This document shows positions 56,808 through 64,000 of a stretch of 64,000 nucleotides of DNA, piece after piece (position 1 is the stretch's first letter; each line of letters starts with the position of its first letter). The DNA is from Salinigranum halophilum. Its GTDB lineage: Archaea > Halobacteriota > Halobacteria > Halobacteriales > Haloferacaceae. A program made the position numbers and the translations under genes. The notes under the pieces were generated by a model. That model searched no databases, was not told the origin of the DNA, and was given only the letters and a program-made list of their open reading frames with translations. The DNA lies in NCBI RefSeq assembly GCF_007004735.1, contig NZ_ML660182.1, positions 552,130-616,129 of the forward strand, read 5' to 3'.

Positions 56808-58646
56808 TCAGTCTGCGGTCGACTCGGCTTCGTCGGCGTCCTCGGCAGCGACCGCCTCGTCGGTGAACACCGCCTCGACCGCCTCGACGGCCTCGTCGAA
56901 CGAGTCGGGGTGAAGCCGATGCGCGTACTCGTTCCGAACGTGGTCGGGGAGCGCGTAGGCGTACTTGCCTCGACCGGCGTGTCTGACGAATCCGGCCTTT
57001 CGAAGCGCGCGGTTCCGCGCGTACGCGACCTTGTGGTCGCCCGGCCCGCCCGCAGCGACCTGTGCGGTGACCGGGTCCCCGATTCCCTGTGACTGGTAGT
57101 GGGCGAGCATCCGGCGGGTGACTGCGTCGAACTCGGCCAGCTGTGCTCTGAGCTCGCCGGCGACGGTGCCGACTTCGCCGTCGGGAAGCGGTGGCGACGC
57201 GATGTTGAACGTCTCCGTCGACGCGTCGGTGTCTGTCTCGGGCTCAGTGCTGGCTGTGACCGACACCAGCCGTTCCCCACCAGTCGACTCGCCGTTCGTC
57301 GCTCCCGACGGTTCGTCGTCGTTGTCGGCCATCTCCGGGTCAGCGGCGAGCGGGAACGGCACGTCCGAGTCAGGGTCTGCACTCGCCGCGGCGTTGACGG
57401 CTGCCTCCTCGTCAGCAGCAGTGACCGCGTCCAGTGCCTTCTCGAACGCCTGGCTGGAGTCGTCTCCTCCGTCGTCTCCAGTCGCGGCCGTCGCCTCGTC
57501 AGTCGATGCCGTCGACTCTGCCTCGTACTCACGGAGCGCTCGCTGGTGCTCGTCGGGCCGATCGAGGTTTCGGCCGTTCCCACCACGATAGGGTGCCTCG
57601 GCCTTCTGGAACATCGCCTGTGCCATCTGGTCGGCGAACCGCCGCAGGTCGCGCGCCTCCTCCAGTTCGCGTTCGAGTTCCGCGATTCGGTGCTCCTTCT
57701 TCTCGAGTTCCTGTCTGAGGTCGGCGAGTTCGGACTCCCGTCGTTCCTTCTCGTCGCTGATAGACCGGAGTTCGTCGACGAGGTCACCGCTGACCGATTT
57801 GAGGTCCGGTCGTTCGAAATCTTCGAGCCCGGGGGTCGCACCGGCGTCGAACGTCGTCTTCCGGCGGAACTGGACTCGCCGAATCGACTCCGACCAGTCG
57901 GTGACCAGAAAGCCCTCACCGTCGCCCATATCCTCGATGGCGTCGGAGTACTCCTTCCCGAGGATGCGCTTGACCACCTTGGTGTCGTTCCGCCAGGTGA
58001 GTCGGTGCCAGACGAGCCAGTCACACTGGGTGATGAAGTCCTTCTTTACGTCGGCGGGTCGCTGAGAGATACCGACGATGCCGAGGCCGTGTTTCCGCCC
58101 GCGCTTGCCGACCTTGATGAGCATCTTCCCCGTCTCGTCCATCCCACCACCTTCGGGAATGTACTCGTGGCACTCTTCGACGAGCATCAAGAACGGTTTC
58201 TTCAGCTTCTTCTCCTTCGCGAAGAGGTGCCGCGTGGTCTGCAGCAGGAGGGACTTGGCCTGGCTCTCGTCGAGGTAGCCCGAGACGTCGAGGATGATCG
58301 GCACGTTCTGCTCGAGCGCCAGCGAGGCGATCTTCTCGGCGTGTTCGGGGTTGACCTGGATGTCACACTCCTCGTCCGCGCCGACGTGGAGGATCTCGAA
58401 CTGCTCTTTCAGGCCGTAGTACTCGCCGTCGGTGTCGACGACCAGCACCGGAAAGTTCGCCGAGAGCAGTTTCTCGACGACGACCGAGGCTGTGTTCGAC
58501 TTGCCCGACCCGGACTTCCCCGTGATGAACCCTCTCCCCGTGAGAATCTCGACGGCGGGGAGCGAGACGGTCGTCCCCGGATCAGTCCCGTCACCGCCCG
58601 GGCCGGCGCTTACGTCTGCAACTGTGATTGTCTCCCGTTCGGTCAT
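56808..58646 (-). CDS. HerA/VirB4-like DUF87 ATPase
   Basis: A 612-residue P-loop ATPase. Walker A is GKSGSGKSNTAS (residues 43-54) and Walker B is MLVEECHEYIPEGGG. Conserved motor segments are GRKHGLGIVGISQRP and VWHRLTWRNDTKVVKRIL. A coiled coil spans about 345-385 (RRESELADLRQELEKKEHRI), then a low-complexity acidic Ala/Thr/Asp stretch (about 415-505), then a C-terminal winged-helix-like domain. HerA-like ATPases translocate DNA in repair or conjugation. No NurA nuclease gene is adjacent. The ATG at 58646 (MTERETITV) is chosen; the frame is open further without homology. Confidence 0.9.
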   Translation of the reverse strand: MTERETITVADVSAGPGGDGTDPGTTVSLPAVEILTGRGFITGKSGSGKSNTASVVVEKLLSANFPVLVVDTDGEYYGLKEQFEILHVGADEECDIQVNPEHAEKIASLALEQNVPIILDVSGYLDESQAKSLLLQTTRHLFAKEKKLKKPFLMLVEECHEYIPEGGGMDETGKMLIKVGKRGRKHGLGIVGISQRPADVKKDFITQCDWLVWHRLTWRNDTKVVKRILGKEYSDAIEDMGDGEGFLVTDWSESIRRVQFRRKTTFDAGATPGLEDFERPDLKSVSGDLVDELRSISDEKERRESELADLRQELEKKEHRIAELERELEEARDLRRFADQMAQAMFQKAEAPYRGGNGRNLDRPDEHQRALREYEAESTASTDEATAATGDDGGDDSSQAFEKALDAVTAADEEAAVNAAASADPDSDVPFPLAADPEMADNDDEPSGATNGESTGGERLVSVTASTEPETDTDASTETFNIASPPLPDGEVGTVAGELRAQLAEFDAVTRRMLAHYQSQGIGDPVTAQVAAGGPGDHKVAYARNRALRKAGFVRHAGRGKYAYALPDHVRNEYAHRLHPDSFDEAVEAVEAVFTDEAVAAEDADEAESTAD

Positions 58647-58713
58647 GCGGTCTTGAGGATAGGTAACCGGCCGCGCACAAAGAGGTACGTCAGACGAGCG
58701 ACTGACGACTGGC

Positions 58714-59985
58714 TCAGCTGCCCGTCTCGTCGGCGTCGAACTCCGCGAGCGAGGCCTGTCCCGACCGCCGTCGCCGTTCGGACCGACCGTCGGGGCGCAG
58801 TCCACCGGCTTTTCCCGCCTCGTCGTCGGTCTCGTACCCGTCGAGCCGGGCCTGTTCACCGGCACCGAACGTGAGGTTCGAGACACGCACACCGACCTTC
58901 CGGACGCGCTCGCCCTCGAACTCGGAGAGGAGGTCGAGCGCGACCCGTTCGACGAGGCCAGGGTCGTCGACCGGCCCCGACAGCGAGCGTTCCCGCGTGT
59001 TCACGTCGAACGGCGGCGTGACGACCTTCACACCGATGGTGCGGTACGTCGCTCCGCGGTCCGTCGCCCGCGTCGCCACGTCGCTCGCGAGCGTTCTGAC
59101 CCGCTCGCGGACGCGCTCGGACTCGTCGGTAGCCTCGGTGAACGCCGACTCCCGCGAGAGGCTCTTGGGGCGTCCCGTCGGTTCGACGACCCGGTCGTCG
59201 TCGCCGCGCGCACGACGGTGCAGCGACACCCCGCGGTCGCCGAACCGCTCTCGCAACACTGTCGGGTCCGCCTCGCCGAGGTCGCCGGCCGTCTCGATTC
59301 CCATCTCGCGGAGGTCGCGCGCGGTGACCGGACCCACGCCGTGAATCTCGTCGACGGGAAGCGGTGCGAGAAACGACCGCAGTTCGCTCGGCGGGACGGC
59401 GACGAGACCGTCGGGTTTGTCGTGGTCGGAGGCGACCTTCGCCGTGGACATGTTCGGCGCGACGCCGACGCTCGCCGGCACGCCGACCTCCCGACTGATG
59501 CGCTGTTTGACGTACCGCCCGTACCCTTCGGCCAGTGTTCTGCCGTCCGCGCCGGCACGCTCCCACGACGTCCGCTCGGAGACGTCCAGATACGCCTCGT
59601 CGATGCTCACCTCCCGGACGACGTCGGCGCAGTCGCGGAGGACCGTCTTGACCGCCGCGGCCACCTCGCGGTAGTAGTCGAGGTCGACCGGGAGGTAGTG
59701 ACCCTCGCCACCGTCTTCGACCCGGGGGAGGACGTCGAGCGCCTGCGAGATGGGTTGGGCGCTGTCGATGCCGAACGCCCGCGCCTCGTAGCTCGCCGTC
59801 GCCACTGCGCCGTGGGTCTCGCCCGGTTCGAACCCCATCCCGACCACGACCGGCTCGCCGTCGAGTTCGGGGTGTCGCCGGCGCTCGCAGGAGGCGTAGA
59901 AGCAGTCCATATCGACGTGGAGGACGACGCGTGCCTCGGTCTCCGCGGCGGGCGGACCAGCGAAGGGGTCGTCCGGGTCAGCCAT
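58714..59985 (-). CDS. dinB: DNA polymerase IV (Y-family)
   Basis: A 423-residue translesion DNA polymerase. Catalytic carboxylates are in VDMDCFYAS and VSIDEAYLD. Palm/finger segment VVGMGFEPGETHGAVATAS, thumb HhH segment EIHGVGPVTARDLREMGI and little-finger KSLSRESAFTEATDES follow. The C-terminal tail ends GQASLAEFDADETGS, where QASLAEF fits a PCNA-interacting PIP box (QxxLxxF). The start is the ATG at 59985; a GTG directly before it would add one residue. Confidence 0.95.
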   Translation of the reverse strand: MADPDDPFAGPPAAETEARVVLHVDMDCFYASCERRRHPELDGEPVVVGMGFEPGETHGAVATASYEARAFGIDSAQPISQALDVLPRVEDGGEGHYLPVDLDYYREVAAAVKTVLRDCADVVREVSIDEAYLDVSERTSWERAGADGRTLAEGYGRYVKQRISREVGVPASVGVAPNMSTAKVASDHDKPDGLVAVPPSELRSFLAPLPVDEIHGVGPVTARDLREMGIETAGDLGEADPTVLRERFGDRGVSLHRRARGDDDRVVEPTGRPKSLSRESAFTEATDESERVRERVRTLASDVATRATDRGATYRTIGVKVVTPPFDVNTRERSLSGPVDDPGLVERVALDLLSEFEGERVRKVGVRVSNLTFGAGEQARLDGYETDDEAGKAGGLRPDGRSERRRRSGQASLAEFDADETGS

Positions 59986-60080
59986 CACGCGTTCGTACTC
60001 ACTCGAGGCTACTGAGCGTTCCCAAAGCGGAGTGAAACTAAACGACCGGGCGGGGCCGAGTCGCGTCGAGGACGGGTCGG

Positions 60081-60509
60081 TTACTTCAGTCGTTCCTGGA
60101 GGAACGAGGGGTGAGCGGCGGTGACACCCTCGATGGTGAGGATATCCTCGGCGATGATGTCGCCGAGGGCGTTGCCGTCGGCGGCGCGGACTTCGGCCAT
60201 CAGCATGTGGTCACCCGAGGAGGTGTACAACGATTCGACGGAATCGAGCGCCTTCAGCGCCCGTGTCGCCTCGACGTAGCGTTCGGAGGCGACGTCGATT
60301 CCCACCATCGCGATGGACTGCCCCGAGAGCTTCTTCGGGTCGACGTCGGCGGAGTAGCCGACGATGACGCCGTCCTCTTCGAGTTTCTTGATGTACTTGC
60401 GAACGGTGGGCTTCGAGACCTCCGCCCGTTCGGCGATGTCGGCGTAGGATGCCTGTGCATCCTCCTCGAGCGCCCGGAGAATCCGCCCCTCTGTAGAGGT
60501 AACGTCCAT
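60081..60509 (-). CDS. Lrp/AsnC-family transcriptional regulator
   Basis: A 142-residue regulator. The HTH reads DAQASYADIAERAEVSKPTVRKY and EEDGVIVGYSADVD; the RAM domain includes VESLYTSSGDHMLMAEVRA. It lies next to the 2-oxoacid:ferredoxin oxidoreductase genes on the same strand, 143 bases beyond the porB stop. It may respond to an amino acid linked to pyruvate metabolism, but its targets are not shown. The A+T-rich AGAAAAATATG about 30 bases upstream of its ATG is a suitable promoter. Confidence 0.93.
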   Translation of the reverse strand: MDVTSTEGRILRALEEDAQASYADIAERAEVSKPTVRKYIKKLEEDGVIVGYSADVDPKKLSGQSIAMVGIDVASERYVEATRALKALDSVESLYTSSGDHMLMAEVRAADGNALGDIIAEDILTIEGVTAAHPSFLQERLK

Positions 60510-60652
60510 AGCGGTGATTTTTCGTCCGTTAGAAAAATATGTTGCGAATCAGAAAACGTCTCTCGGTCCTGTACAACGCCCGACGGGACCGGGCGGTACA
60601 CACGGGGGCGGGGTGAAAGAAAACGGCCGACCGAGGGGACCGCGACGCGACC

Positions 60653-61591
60653 CTAGCGGTGCTTGTCGAGGAACAGGTCGTAGGTCCGCTCCCACTCGTA
60701 GTCCTCGTCGAAGTAGCGCTCCGCGAGCGGCTCTTCGGGCATCTCGCCGATGGCGCGCTTCTCCTGACCGTAGGAGGGTCGCTCGGAGTCGACGTAGTAC
60801 CGGCCGGTGAGGACGGTGCCCTCGTGGAGGGCGTCCTCGGTTTCGGCCATCATCTCCGACGCCTCGCGACGGTCGGTGGTGTCGAAGTCGTAGTCGTCGG
60901 AGTCCTGGATGTCGATGTAGGGGACGTACTGCCGGGCGTCCTTGTTCCAGGTCGGGCACTGGGTGAGGAAGTCGACGTGGGAGAAGCCGTCGTGCTCGAT
61001 GGCCTCGATGATGATCTCCTTCGCCTGGTTCGGGTTCACCGCGGCGGTGCGGGCGATGTACGACGCGCCCGAGGTGAGCGACAGCGAGAGCGGGCGGAGC
61101 GGCTCCTTCGCCGACCCGTGGGGCTGGGTCTTCGACTTGTGCCCCTTCGGCGACGTCGGCGACGTCTGGCCCTTCGTCAGCCCGAAGATCTCGTTGTTGA
61201 ACACGATGTACGTCATGTCGTGGTTCTCACGAGCCGAGTGCATGAAGTGGTTCCCGCCGATGCCGTAGCCGTCGCCGTCGCCACCCGCGGCGACGACGGT
61301 CAGGCCGGGGTTGGCGAGTTTGGCGGCGCGGGCGATGGGCAGCGAACGGCCGTGGATGGTGTGGAAGCCGTAGCTCTCGAAGTAGCTGTTGAGCTTGCCC
61401 GAGCAGCCGATGCCCGTACAGAGGAGCATCTCGTCGGGGCTCAGACCCAACTCGGCGGCCGCGCCCTTCAGCGCCTTCAGGACGCCGAAGTCACCACAGC
61501 CGGGACACCACGTGGGCTGTGGTTCGAGCCCGGGGGTGAACTCGTTCTGGTCGTGTTCCGTCTCTTCACCGATTGCACTGAATACACTCAT
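60653..61591 (-). CDS. porB: 2-oxoacid:ferredoxin oxidoreductase beta subunit (probably pyruvate)
   Basis: A 312-residue TPP-binding subunit. TWCPGCGDFGVLKAL near residue 27 and GIGCSGKLNSYFES carry the conserved Cys. The TPP/Mg motif is GGDGDGYGIGGNHF then IVFNNEIFG. It oxidises pyruvate (or 2-oxoglutarate) to acyl-CoA and CO2 with ferredoxin. The 312-residue length fits Halobacterium PorB as I remember it, whereas KorB is shorter; assignment to pyruvate rests on that and is not certain. It starts two bases after the alpha-subunit stop. Confidence 0.9.
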   Translation of the reverse strand: MSVFSAIGEETEHDQNEFTPGLEPQPTWCPGCGDFGVLKALKGAAAELGLSPDEMLLCTGIGCSGKLNSYFESYGFHTIHGRSLPIARAAKLANPGLTVVAAGGDGDGYGIGGNHFMHSARENHDMTYIVFNNEIFGLTKGQTSPTSPKGHKSKTQPHGSAKEPLRPLSLSLTSGASYIARTAAVNPNQAKEIIIEAIEHDGFSHVDFLTQCPTWNKDARQYVPYIDIQDSDDYDFDTTDRREASEMMAETEDALHEGTVLTGRYYVDSERPSYGQEKRAIGEMPEEPLAERYFDEDYEWERTYDLFLDKHR

Positions 61592-61593
61592 GG

Positions 61594-63486
61594 TTAGTCA
61601 CCTGCGGCGGGAACGAACTTGGTCTCGGTTCCCGGGAGCGTGTCGTTCTCGACGACCGTGGTCACGAAGCCGTCGACGATCTCTGCGGGCTCGAAGGGGT
61701 TCCCGTTGTACTTGAGGAGGCTGGCGAGCTTCTCGCCGTAGCGGCCCAGTTCCTTCTGGGTAAGACCGCGGAACTGCGCCGAGGCGTTCATCTCGACGAC
61801 GAGCACCTCGTCGACGCTCTCGATGAACGCTTCGACCTCTTCGACGGGGTAGGGCATCATGTCCGAGACCGAGAGCGCCTTCACGGAGTAGCCGTCGTCG
61901 TTGAGGCGGTCGACGGCCTCGAAGACGGTCCCCTGGTTCGAGCCCCACGTGAGGATGCCGTACTCGGCCTCGCTCGGGCCGTGCGGCGTCTGGTGGCTCG
62001 TGTCCATCGCGTCGAGGTCTTTCCGGATGTTCTCGACGCGCTCCATGCGGCGGTCCATCTGGAAGACCCGGTTCTCGGGGTCCTCGCTGATGTGCCCGGC
62101 GGGCATATGTTCGTTCCCCGTCGCGAGGAAGCGCCCACCCTTCTGGCCGGGGAGTGAGCGCGGGCTGATTCCCTTCTCGACGTTGTGCTGGAAGCGGTTG
62201 TACTTCCCGGAGGGGTCGTGCGGCGCTTCGGCGATCTCCTCCTCGGTGAGGACCGAGCCCAGGTCCGGGTTCGGGGCCTCGTCGAAGTGGCTCGCCGGGA
62301 CGTTCACGAGTTCGCCGCCGAGCTTCTGGTCGTAGATGACGATGGCGGGAATCTGGTACTCGTAGGCGAGCTTGAACGCCTGTCGCGTCTGGGTGTACGC
62401 TTCCGAGACGGTCGACGGCGCGAAGACGACGCGGTTCGAGTCGCCCTGTGACGTGTAGAGGACGTGCTCTAAGTCGCCCTGTTCGGGCTTCGTCGGCAGC
62501 CCCGTCGAGGGACCGGCGCGCATCGCCTCGACGAAGACGACGGGTGTCTCCGTCATCTCGGCCAGGCCGAGCGGTTCGGACATCAGCGCGAAGCCACCAC
62601 CGGACGACCCGGACATGGCCTTGACGCCCGCGTGGGAGGCACCGAGCGCGAGCGCGGCCGCGGCGATCTCGTCTTCGACCTGCTCGGAGATGCCGCCGAG
62701 TTCGGGGAGGTTCTGCGACATGATGGTGAACACCTCCGTCCACGGCGTCATCGGGTAGCCCGAGATGAAGCGGCAGCCCTCGTCGATGGAGCCGTAGGCG
62801 ATGGCGTCAGACCCCGAGAGGAGCACCTGTTCCTCGTCGTGCTCGCCTTCGGGGACGGAGACGTCGTGCGTGTGTTCGCGCTCCATCGCCATCTCGTAGG
62901 CCTCGTCGAGAATCTCGAGGTTCGGCTCGAGGATCTTCTCCGGCATGGCCTCGGTCATCAGTTCGATGATCCAGTCGCGGTCGATGCCGGCCAGCGCGCA
63001 GGTCACGCCGACGCCGGCAGTGTTGCGCATGACCTCGCGACCGTGCTCGCGAGCGAGCGAGCGCAAGTCGAACTCGTAGACGTGCCAGTTGTTCTCTTCG
63101 ACCCGCTCGTCGAAGTCCTCGACGGAGTCGGTGTCGACGAGCCCCGAGTCGATGACGATGACGCCACCCTCACGGAGTTCGTCGAGGTTCTCGTACAGCG
63201 GTTTCTGCTCCTCGTCGCCGTAGTACGCACCCTCCGAGGGGTTGCGGGCGAACGAGTCCCCCAGCGTCAGGAGGAAGTTGTAGCCGTCGCCACGCGACTC
63301 GACCGGGTTGGCGGACGCGCGAATCTCCGTGTACGTGTGGCCGCCACGGATGCGCGACGGGTAGTGTCGGTGTGTGAATACGTGCAGCCCCGACCGCATC
63401 AGAGCCTTCGCGAAGTTCTGGCTCGTCGAGGCGATTCCGTCTCCGGAACCCCCCGCGATTCGCCAGATGAGTTCGTCATCAGTCAT
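61594..63486 (-). CDS. porA: 2-oxoacid:ferredoxin oxidoreductase alpha subunit (probably pyruvate), gamma-alpha fusion
   Basis: A 630-residue subunit made of an N-terminal gamma domain (ELIWRIAGGSGDGIASTSQN, then THRHYPSRIRGGHTYTEIRA) fused to the alpha domain (GYPMTPWTEVFTIMSQNLPE, GVKAMSGSSGGGFALM, VFVEAMRAGPSTGLPTKPEQ). It binds the pyrimidine end of TPP and the substrate together with PorB. No delta (ferredoxin-like) subunit is present, as is usual in haloarchaea. It is the first gene of the operon. The choice of pyruvate over 2-oxoglutarate is by length and memory of homologues only. Confidence 0.9.
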   Translation of the reverse strand: MTDDELIWRIAGGSGDGIASTSQNFAKALMRSGLHVFTHRHYPSRIRGGHTYTEIRASANPVESRGDGYNFLLTLGDSFARNPSEGAYYGDEEQKPLYENLDELREGGVIVIDSGLVDTDSVEDFDERVEENNWHVYEFDLRSLAREHGREVMRNTAGVGVTCALAGIDRDWIIELMTEAMPEKILEPNLEILDEAYEMAMEREHTHDVSVPEGEHDEEQVLLSGSDAIAYGSIDEGCRFISGYPMTPWTEVFTIMSQNLPELGGISEQVEDEIAAAALALGASHAGVKAMSGSSGGGFALMSEPLGLAEMTETPVVFVEAMRAGPSTGLPTKPEQGDLEHVLYTSQGDSNRVVFAPSTVSEAYTQTRQAFKLAYEYQIPAIVIYDQKLGGELVNVPASHFDEAPNPDLGSVLTEEEIAEAPHDPSGKYNRFQHNVEKGISPRSLPGQKGGRFLATGNEHMPAGHISEDPENRVFQMDRRMERVENIRKDLDAMDTSHQTPHGPSEAEYGILTWGSNQGTVFEAVDRLNDDGYSVKALSVSDMMPYPVEEVEAFIESVDEVLVVEMNASAQFRGLTQKELGRYGEKLASLLKYNGNPFEPAEIVDGFVTTVVENDTLPGTETKFVPAAGD

Positions 63487-63679
63487 AGTGTGGTCACGGC
63501 CCCGTGGGCCCTATCGACAAACTTGGCGACGTACTGAATAAAGACTTTGCTATGGATTGACAAGGAAAGATGATGATAGACCTTATATTGTATACCCACA
63601 CACGCGTGAAAAGAGAAGAAATCCACTGACGGATCTCTTCGACTTTCGAAGAGAGAACGACCGCGTCGACGTTCCGGCG

Positions 63680-64000
63680 CTACGAATTGTCAGGAGACGA
63701 GGGGTGGTAGTCGGTGTCGTACTCGCCGACCTCGCCATCCAGGCGGTCGGGGTTGATTCGCCCACCGAGGAGCATGAAGTCGAGGATGGTGAGCGACAGC
63801 ATCGCCTCGACGACCGGGACGGCTCTGGGTGGAAGCACGGGGTCGTGTCGGCCCACGACCTGAATCTCCTTCTCCTCGCCGGTCTCCCAGTCGACCGTCT
63901 TCTGCTGTTTGGGGATTGAGGTCGGCGCGTGCCACGTCGCCTCGCCGTAGATGGGCTGACCGGTCGTGATGCCGCCCTGCAGGCCGCCGTGTTTGTTCCC
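63680..64000 (-). CDS. aroC: Chorismate synthase, C-terminal part
   Basis: The last 106 codons of aroC enter from the right edge; the N-terminus is outside the window. The visible sequence has GNKHGGLQGGITTGQPIYGE, TSIPKQQKTVDWETGEE and GRHDPVLPPRAVPVVEAM, with PPRAVPVVEAM the third chorismate synthase signature. The enzyme turns EPSP into chorismate using reduced FMN. The tail ends DTDYHPSSPDNS. The 193-base gap before porA is A+T-rich and contains TCTTTATTC (reverse strand, near 63537-63545), part of the porA upstream region. Confidence 0.95.
   Translation of the reverse strand, partial: GNKHGGLQGGITTGQPIYGEATWHAPTSIPKQQKTVDWETGEEKEIQVVGRHDPVLPPRAVPVVEAMLSLTILDFMLLGGRINPDRLDGEVGEYDTDYHPSSPDNS

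Overview
This window is chromosomal DNA from a halophilic archaeon (class Halobacteria). The evidence is high G+C with strongly acidic predicted proteins, mostly leaderless genes with a TATA-like box about 27 bases before the ATG, archaeal-type genes (triosephosphate isomerase, GTP cyclohydrolase III, MBF1, HalX response regulator, TrmB, HTH_10), a tRNA-Trp with a 103-base intron, and ferredoxin-linked 2-oxoacid oxidoreductase. I do not assign a genus.

Layout. (a) 1-4.5 kb: small redox genes, then a zinc alcohol dehydrogenase divergent from an amidohydrolase plus DUF59 pair. These three resemble the accessory genes of actinobacterial propane/acetone monooxygenase clusters, but no oxygenase is present here. 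(b) 4.8-22 kb: a catabolic island with an IclR regulator, a cyclase-type hydrolase, two paralogous NCS2 nucleobase permeases, a second alcohol dehydrogenase, an MFS transporter, a class III CoA-transferase, a three-subunit molybdenum hydroxylase, a CocE/NonD hydrolase and a hydantoinase-like amidohydrolase. Together they look like a route for import, hydroxylation, ring opening and CoA activation of an N-heterocycle. The substrate is unknown. (c) 22.3-30 kb: a tightly overlapping minus-strand operon (DUF58, MoxR ATPase, membrane protein, coiled-coil membrane protein, two large VWA proteins). (d) 30-37.5 kb: Lrp regulator with aminotransferase, HalX response regulator, TrmB regulator, IMP dehydrogenase, DUF5794, YjbQ and DUF5795 proteins. 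(e) 37.5-39 kb: tRNA-Trp, followed by two hairpins, a copy of the tRNA 3' end, an A+T-rich orphan membrane gene and a decayed tyrosine-integrase fragment. This is an integration scar. (f) 39-51.4 kb: beta-helix lipoprotein, GTP cyclohydrolase III, HAD hydrolase, two OsmC proteins, SRPBCC and UPF0173 proteins, thiolase with DUF35 partner, FAH-family hydrolase, GMC oxidoreductase pair and HTH_10 regulator. (g) 51.8-64 kb: mostly housekeeping genes (HisC, AK6-type kinase, CDP-alcohol phosphatidyltransferase, MBF1, nitrilase, TpiA, HerA-like ATPase, DNA polymerase IV, Lrp, PorB/PorA, AroC 3' part).

The most notable points are the possible N-heterocycle island with candidate IclR operators, the monooxygenase-type accessory module without its oxygenase, the MoxR/VWA operon with an extracytoplasmic coiled-coil partner and a double-MIDAS protein, and the tRNA-Trp integration scar whose integrase remnant has Cys at the expected catalytic Tyr. 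Several short genes (46, 50 and 64 codons) are proposed from promoter geometry and composition.
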